From assembly GCF_024160875.1 (NCBI RefSeq), contig NZ_JAIULA010000002.1, positions 103,199 through 167,198 on the forward strand: a stretch of DNA of 64,000 bases. The letters run 5' to 3'. Positions 59,454 to 64,000 of the stretch are shown here, one piece after another (within the stretch, counting starts at the first letter, position 1; each line of letters opens with the position of its first letter). A program made the translations under genes and the position numbers. Source of the stretch: Ligilactobacillus ubinensis (lineage in GTDB: Bacteria; Bacillota; Bacilli; Lactobacillales; Lactobacillaceae). The notes beneath the pieces were generated by a model. It did no database searches and was not told the origin of the DNA. It saw nothing but the letters and a program-made list of their open reading frames with translations.

Positions 59454-59906
59454 TCATATGCCATCACATTTATTACACGTGCATTTATCTTGACTAATTG
59501 GTAGACAATTACATGGTAGTACTTCTGGTGCATTTTTTTTCTTTTCTAGCAATAACTTTTCTAGTCTCTCAATATCAGTAATAGTTAGCGGTACATTTTT
59601 TATCAAGTGCGCTAATGTCATACCTGCATGTTTTTGACATATTTTATCAAAATTAGTCATCAACTGAGTATCAATTGTTTCTTGTTCTTGAACTGTTGGC
59701 AAATAAATATATGCCTTCTGATCTTTTATTGTTCTAATATACCTTTTTGAAACTAGTCTTGTAATAAAAGTTTTTGTTGTTGCTTCTTTCCATCCTAACT
59801 TAGCTTCAAGAATTGTAATAATTTGCCTACTTGTCGCTTTATTCAATGTCCATAAAATACGCATTATTTCCCATTCAGAATTACTAATTTCAATTTTTTC
59901 GTTCAT
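59454..59906 (-). CDS. copY: CopY/BlaI-family repressor with C-terminal Cys cluster
   Basis: A 150-residue protein: BlaI/MecI/CopY winged helix (ISNSEWEIMRILWTLNKATS, EATTKTFITRLVSKRYI) and a C-terminal metal motif CNCLPISQDKCTCNKC, like the CxC...CxC of copper-sensing CopY but with a seven-residue spacer and an extra Cys. CopY releases DNA on binding Cu(I). No copper ATPase or chaperone gene adjoins it. AAGAATATCATTCTT (59945-59959) upstream is a palindrome, but it is not the usual TACANNTGTA cop box. Confidence 0.82.
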   Translation of the reverse strand: MNEKIEISNSEWEIMRILWTLNKATSRQIITILEAKLGWKEATTKTFITRLVSKRYIRTIKDQKAYIYLPTVQEQETIDTQLMTNFDKICQKHAGMTLAHLIKNVPLTITDIERLEKLLLEKKKNAPEVLPCNCLPISQDKCTCNKCDGI

Positions 59907-60052
59907 GTTAAATCATTTCCTTTATAATTCCTAATCACATAACTAAGAATATCATTCTTGTAGATTATCTTACTAGGAAATATGTTTTTTTTAAAGTTAA
60001 ACATATTATTCATGCTTTTTAATGTTATTCTCAATATATACTAATTTTTTTA

Positions 60053-60082
60053 TTGCAAATTTAAGTTTTGGTGTAATAATAT
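60053..60082 (+). promoter_or_regulatory. Promoter of the L-2-hydroxyacid dehydrogenase gene
   Basis: TTGCAA (60053-60058) and TAATAT (60077-60082) are 18 bases apart, about 20 bases before the GGAGG of the gene. Confidence 0.55.
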
Positions 60083-60115
60083 AAAGAAGTACTTAATTTG
60101 AATGGAGGTTTTTTT

Positions 60116-61030
60116 ATGCGCAAACTTGCTGTTATTGGTTTAGGTCATGTTGGTGCTACCGTTGCTTATACTCTAGTTACTAAAGGCTTGGTTGATGAAC
60201 TTGTTTTAATAGATACAAATGAAGACAAAGTTACAGCTGAACAATATGACATCTTAGACATGTTAGCACGTTTAGACACCTATACTACTGTGAAGGTCCA
60301 AGATTATTCAACACTTAAAGATGCTGACATTATCATCACAACATTTGGCAATATCAAAGTTTTGTCTGAAGGCGGTAATCGTTTTGGCGAATTTGATCAT
60401 AACACCGAACAGGTAAAATCAGTTGGAGCGAAAATCAAAGAAAGTGGCTTTAATGGTGTTATCATAAATGTCACTAATCCCTGTGACGTCATTGCTACAT
60501 TATTACAACGTTATACTGGATTACCTAAAAATCAAGTCTTTGGTACGGGTACATTTCTTGATACAGCCAGGATGCAACGTGCCGTTGGTCAGGCTTTAAA
60601 AGAAGATCCAAAGAACGTTTCTGGTTATGTCCTGGGTGAGCATGGTGAATCCCAATTTTCTGCTTGGTCAACTGTTCGTGTGAAAGATCATCCAATTTCA
60701 GAAATTGCTAAACTGCATAATCTTGATTTAGATGTCCTAGATGAACAAGCACGTCGCGGTGGGTGGTTAGTCTTTCATGGTAAACACTATACCAGTTTTG
60801 CAATTACAACATGTGCTATAAAACTTGCTTTAGCCGTGCTATCCGATGCTCATCTTGCCTGTCCTGCTTCTGTTTACATCGAAAAATTCGGCTGTTATGT
60901 CGGATATCCTGCTGTCATTGGATCTAATGGTGTCGAAGAAGTAAATAATATCTCGTTAACGGATGCTGAAAAAATTAAACTCGAAAAATCAGCTAATTTT
61001 ATTGCTGAAAAAGTTGCTTCTGTAAAATAA
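60116..61030 (+). CDS. L-2-hydroxyisocaproate/L-lactate dehydrogenase family
   Basis: A 304-residue NAD-dependent 2-hydroxyacid dehydrogenase. Rossmann start LAVIGLGHVGATVAYTLVTK, ITTFGNIKVLSEGGNRFGEF in place of the LDH GxxxxPGxTR loop, NVTNPCDV, GTGTFLDTARMQRAVG and the active-site His in VLGEHGESQFSAWSTVRV. The altered substrate loop and the GTGTFLDTARMQR motif match L-HicDH of lactobacilli, which reduces branched 2-oxo acids, better than true lactate dehydrogenase. GGAGG lies 8 bases before the ATG at 60116. Monocistronic with its own promoter and terminator. Confidence 0.88.
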   Translation: MRKLAVIGLGHVGATVAYTLVTKGLVDELVLIDTNEDKVTAEQYDILDMLARLDTYTTVKVQDYSTLKDADIIITTFGNIKVLSEGGNRFGEFDHNTEQVKSVGAKIKESGFNGVIINVTNPCDVIATLLQRYTGLPKNQVFGTGTFLDTARMQRAVGQALKEDPKNVSGYVLGEHGESQFSAWSTVRVKDHPISEIAKLHNLDLDVLDEQARRGGWLVFHGKHYTSFAITTCAIKLALAVLSDAHLACPASVYIEKFGCYVGYPAVIGSNGVEEVNNISLTDAEKIKLEKSANFIAEKVASVK

Positions 61031-61085
61031 ATACTAATTAAAAATAACTTAAAGAACATATATTTTCAAACTCAAAAATCCACAA

Positions 61086-61151
61086 AAGCCACAGATTAGT
61101 GTATTCCTCTATTTTTAGGAATAACTTTAAAACTAATCAATGGCTTTTTTA
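61086..61151. terminator. Bidirectional intrinsic terminator
   Basis: GCCACAGATTAGT (61088-61100) pairs with ACTAATCAATGGC (61132-61144) with two mismatches, with an A-run before and TTTTTTATTTTT after. It separates the dehydrogenase from the convergent epimerase gene. Confidence 0.85.
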
Positions 61152-61167
61152 TTTTTAATAGTATCTA

Positions 61168-62307
61168 TTATAAAAACTCAGTTGGGCGGGTGGCTCTTTG
61201 CCCAAAATGATATGCAATCGCATCTAAAATTCTTTGGGCAGCATTACCATCTCCGTATGGGTTCTTAGCTTCTGCCATCCTTTTATATTCAACTTCATCA
61301 TCTAAAAGACGTAGCATCTCCTTTTTTACTAATTGCGGATCTGTTCCAACTAGTTTCAATGTCCCAGCAGCTACACCTTCTGGACGTTCTGTTGTATCAC
61401 GCAATACTAACACTGGCTTACCAAGCGAAGGTGCTTCTTCTTGGACACCACCTGAATCCGTCATGATAAGATAGCTCTTTGCAGCCAAATTATGAAAATC
61501 TAATACATCCAACGGTTTAATAAGATGAATCCGCGATGTATGGCCTAAAACGGCTTGAGCAACTTCTTGGACGGCTGGACTTAAATGTACTGGATAAACA
61601 ACTTCAATATCTGGATGGCTATTAACGACTTCCTTAAGCACTTTAAAGACACGACGCATTGGCTCACCTTGGTTCTCACGTCGATGCATTGTTACTAGAA
61701 TCATTTTATGTGTTGCATCTAATTTTTGTAAAATTTCATGTTGATAATCAGCTGCTACCGTTTGTTTTAAAGCATCAATTGCTGTATTACCTGTTACAAA
61801 AATGTTATTTTCAGCGTGATTTTCCTTAAGTAAGTTTTCTTTACTTTGAATTGTTGGAGCAAAATATAAATCGCTTAATACATCTGTCATTTGTCTATTC
61901 ATTTCTTCTGGAAATGGAGAATACTTATTCCAAGTTCGCAATCCCGCTTCGACATGGCCTATTGCTATTTGGTTATAAAATGCAGCCACACTAGCAGCAA
62001 AAGTTGTTGATGTATCTCCATGAACTAATACGATATCTGGTTTAGCATTTTTTAATATACTATCAAGATTCTTCAAAACATTAGCTGTTATATCTGTCAG
62101 AGTTTGTTGAGCATGCATAATATTTAAGTCATAATCAGGCTTTATTTTAAATATCTCCAATACCTGATCTAACATCTCTCTGTGTTGTGCCGTGACTGTC
62201 GTCATAATTTCAAAGCGCTCATCATTTTGCAAAGCCAGCACTAATGGTGCCATCTTAATTGCTTCTGGTCGCGTTCCAAAAACCGGCATTACTTTTATCT
62301 TTCTCAC
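61168..62307 (-). CDS. wecB: UDP-N-acetylglucosamine 2-epimerase (non-hydrolysing)
   Basis: A 379-residue enzyme interconverting UDP-GlcNAc and UDP-ManNAc for cell-wall polymers. VMPVFGTRPEAIKMAPLVLA at the start, VTAQHREMLDQVLEIF, VLVHGDTSTTFAASVAAFYN, HVEAGLRTWNKYSPFPEEMN, VTMHRRENQG and MTDSGGVQEEAPSLGKPVLV are all diagnostic. The GTG start at 62307 is preceded by TTTGGAGG with 7-base spacing. Also called mnaA/yvyH in Bacilli. Confidence 0.94.
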   Translation of the reverse strand: MRKIKVMPVFGTRPEAIKMAPLVLALQNDERFEIMTTVTAQHREMLDQVLEIFKIKPDYDLNIMHAQQTLTDITANVLKNLDSILKNAKPDIVLVHGDTSTTFAASVAAFYNQIAIGHVEAGLRTWNKYSPFPEEMNRQMTDVLSDLYFAPTIQSKENLLKENHAENNIFVTGNTAIDALKQTVAADYQHEILQKLDATHKMILVTMHRRENQGEPMRRVFKVLKEVVNSHPDIEVVYPVHLSPAVQEVAQAVLGHTSRIHLIKPLDVLDFHNLAAKSYLIMTDSGGVQEEAPSLGKPVLVLRDTTERPEGVAAGTLKLVGTDPQLVKKEMLRLLDDEVEYKRMAEAKNPYGDGNAAQRILDAIAYHFGQRATRPTEFL

Positions 62308-62441
62308 ACCAAGACCTCCAAACAAATTCTTATCTCTTATTATAACATGGAGTTTAACTTTTTTAACCAGTTCAATAATTAATAGTCTTGCTATACGGAA
62401 TATGCTATATTATGTATATCTATAACCAAAGGAGTCCTGTC

Positions 62442-63674
62442 ATGTTAATCCAAGATTTCAAAAAGAAATTGCAAAAATATGCTGAATTGATTGTCAAAGT
62501 AGGCGTTAATGTTCAAAAAGATCAAGCTGTAGTTCTTTATATTTCAATCACTCAACATGAGCTTGCACATCTAATTATTTCTGAAGCATATAAAGCCGGT
62601 GCCAGTGAGGTAATTGTTGAATGGCGCGATACTTTCAATGATCAACAATTTTTAACCTACGCCTCCGAAAAAAGACTAGAGAGCATTCCAGATTACATTA
62701 CTACTAAAGCTGAATACATTGTTTCAAAAAAAGCTGCCCGTATTTCTGTTTTATCTGAGGATCCAAATGCATATGCAAACATTGATCAAACAAGAATTGC
62801 TAAAAATCAAGCTGCAACAGGAAAAGCCTTACTTCCTGTGCGTAAAGCCACCCAAAATAATGAACTTAGTTGGACAGTCGTAGGCGCTGCAGATATTCAA
62901 TGGGCCAAAAAAGTATTTCCTTTTCTAGATGAAAAAGATGCTGTTGCGCGTTTATGGGAAGAAATATTCAAGACTTGTCGTATTGATAGTAAAGATCCTA
63001 TTGCAGCATGGCATGAACATGACAAAAACTTACGTACCAAAGCCGATTGGTTAAATCATGAGCAATTTGATTCCTTGCATTATTACTCGCCCCAGACAGA
63101 TTTCAAAGTTGGACTTCCTGAAAATCACATTTGGGAAGCAGCCGGCAGCTTTAATTCCGATAATGTTGAATTCATGGCTAATATGCCAACTGAAGAAGTC
63201 TTCACTGCACCAGATTGTCACCGGATTGATGGCTATATTGTTTCAACCAAGCCTTTAAGCTATGCTGGCAATATTTTAGAAGATATGAAGTTTACTTTTA
63301 AAAATGGTCAAGTGGTCACAGCAACCGCCAAAAAAGGACAAGCAGTTCTAGATAATCTTCTAAAATTACCTGGTGCTAAATCTCTTGGCGAGGTTTCTCT
63401 TGTGCCTGATCCATCTCCAATTTCACAATCTGGGATTACCTTTTTTAATACGCTATTCGATGAAAATGCAAGTGACCACTTAGCTTTAGGATCATCCTAC
63501 CCAACTAATATCCAAAATGGAACTACTATGACTGATAATGAACTACTTAATCATGGCATGAATGTTTCAGAAACCCACGTTGATTTTATGGTTGGCTCTT
63601 CTTCTATGAACATTGATGGAATTAAGAAAGATGGTTCTGTTAAAGCAATTTTTAGAAATGGCGATTGGGCTTAG
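62442..63674 (+). CDS. pepS: M29 family aminopeptidase (PepS/AmpS-like)
   Basis: A 410-residue metalloaminopeptidase. IVKVGVNVQKDQAVVLYISI at the start, DKNLRTKADWLNHEQFDSLH, NMPTEEVFTAPDC (metal-ligand Glu region), VSLVPDPSPISQSGITFFNT and DFMVGSSSMNIDGIKKDG (C-terminal Asp/His region) are typical of M29 enzymes. It trims peptides during amino-acid supply. AAAGGAG lies before the ATG at 62442; an in-frame upstream ATG (62388) lacks a ribosome-binding site. Confidence 0.92.
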   Translation: MLIQDFKKKLQKYAELIVKVGVNVQKDQAVVLYISITQHELAHLIISEAYKAGASEVIVEWRDTFNDQQFLTYASEKRLESIPDYITTKAEYIVSKKAARISVLSEDPNAYANIDQTRIAKNQAATGKALLPVRKATQNNELSWTVVGAADIQWAKKVFPFLDEKDAVARLWEEIFKTCRIDSKDPIAAWHEHDKNLRTKADWLNHEQFDSLHYYSPQTDFKVGLPENHIWEAAGSFNSDNVEFMANMPTEEVFTAPDCHRIDGYIVSTKPLSYAGNILEDMKFTFKNGQVVTATAKKGQAVLDNLLKLPGAKSLGEVSLVPDPSPISQSGITFFNTLFDENASDHLALGSSYPTNIQNGTTMTDNELLNHGMNVSETHVDFMVGSSSMNIDGIKKDGSVKAIFRNGDWA

Positions 63675-63692
63675 CTTTTTAATTAATTTTTA

Positions 63693-63721
63693 TTGACATA
63701 GTGCCTATTACTTTCTATACT
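63693..63721 (+). promoter_or_regulatory. Consensus promoter of the tRNA gene
   Basis: TTGACA (63693-63698) and TATACT (63716-63721) with a 17-base spacer lie 20 bases before the tRNA. Confidence 0.9.
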
Positions 63722-63741
63722 TGTTAAGTATGGTGAGTTTT

Positions 63742-63815
63742 GTGCTTGTAGCTCAGCAGGATAGAGCAACCGCCTCCTAAGCGGTAGGTCATCGGTTCAA
63801 TTCCGATCAAGCACA
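63742..63815 (+). tRNA. tRNA-Arg (anticodon CCT)
   Basis: A 74-base cloverleaf folds: acceptor GTGCTTG/CAAGCAC (63742-63748 with 63808-63814), D arm GCTC/GAGC, anticodon stem CCGC/GCGG with loop CTCCTAA giving CCT (reads AGG), and T arm ATCGG/CCGAT with TTCAATT. The discriminator is A, and CCA is not encoded. A weak hairpin (AAGTTAG/CTAACTT, near 63818-63850) follows. Confidence 0.95.
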
Positions 63816-63933
63816 CTAAGTTAGTATCAAAAATGAAAGTATGCTAACTTCTAATAGTTAGTTGTCTTTTTAACACATATTCTGTACCAATATTCAGAGC
63901 TAAAAAGGAGCTTGGGTCTCATGACTGATATGC

Positions 63934-63980
63934 TCCCCCTATATAGGACACTGAAATATAAAGTGACTTATATAGGGGGA
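63934..63980 (+). repeat. 12-bp perfect inverted repeat before an ORF start, possible IS end
   Basis: TCCCCCTATATA (63934-63945) and TATATAGGGGGA (63969-63980) are exact inverted repeats, followed by TTTTTGT and an ATG at 63988 that reads MSRR to the window edge. This could be an intrinsic terminator, or the left end and leader of an IS3-like transposase gene. The window stops before it can be decided. Confidence 0.45.
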
Positions 63981-64000
63981 TTTTTGTATGTCTAGAAGAA

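Noticed and set aside
60116..61030. Annotation as the main L-lactate dehydrogenase (ldh)
   Set aside because: The substrate loop lacks the usual PGxTR-type Arg segment and the GTGTFLDTARMQR motif fits L-2-hydroxyisocaproate dehydrogenase better.

Overview
The window looks like low-GC Firmicutes chromosome, most likely a member of the Lactobacillaceae. The reasons are AT-rich spacers, strong GGAGG-type ribosome-binding sites, the pcrA-ligA-camS-gatCAB-lipid kinase-rlmD gene order known from Bacilli, an L-2-hydroxyisocaproate-type dehydrogenase, a PepS-type M29 aminopeptidase, an ECF transporter S component and terminators of a kind common in lactobacilli. I do not assign a species.

Region 1 (1-17.4 kb) is mostly ordinary chromosome. 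It starts with pyrH-frr-uppS (minus strand, uppS cut by the window edge). A DUF2207 membrane protein follows, then a run of single genes and small operons: ABM monooxygenase, zinc alcohol dehydrogenase, pentapeptide-repeat protein, a methionine-gamma-lyase-like PLP enzyme, MarR + YczE-type membrane protein, short TetR + PH-like protein, XRE + membrane protein, a SAP-domain protein split by a frameshift, a methyltransferase, GNAT, VOC, an ABC-2 exporter, a DJ-1/PfpI protein and a divergent Lrp regulator.

Region 2 (17.4-42 kb) is an accessory island. It opens with a decayed ISL3-type transposase. A visibly GC-richer block (about 18.9-23.1 kb) follows, holding a nucleotidyltransferase, a DUF2089 regulator, a broken PadR module, an MBL hydrolase and a GrpB protein. 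Next come an HsdM remnant abutting a truncated IS30 element and an alpha/beta hydrolase. The centrepiece (26.05-37.28 kb, minus strand) is a nine-gene, nearly gapless operon. In transcription order it encodes an ABC-three-component-like trio (putative effector, middle component, zinc-hook ABC ATPase), a small XRE controller, an adenine methyltransferase split over two ORFs, an 1118-residue protein with a GIY-YIG/T5orf172-like N-terminus, a DEAH helicase and a degenerate methylase-like C-terminus, a DUF262/DUF1524 (GmrSD-like) protein and an unknown 199-residue protein. I infer a composite anti-phage restriction locus. Downstream on the plus strand is a prophage-type fragment (sigma-like regulator, DUF2800, truncated DUF2815) fused to the 3' end of a large serine recombinase. 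A small membrane protein and an Mrr-type restriction endonuclease close the island.

Region 3 (42-64 kb) returns to core chromosome: rlmD, lipid kinase, gatB, gatA, gatC, camS, ligA, pcrA on the minus strand. A PurK-like ATP-grasp protein that has lost its conserved catalytic loop follows, then a glucosaminidase, an ECF S component, LysR, MarR, TetR and CopY-type regulators, L-2-hydroxyacid dehydrogenase, UDP-GlcNAc 2-epimerase, PepS and tRNA-Arg(CCT). The right edge shows a hairpin that may be the end of another insertion sequence.

Product names come from recognising motifs by eye; no searches were run.
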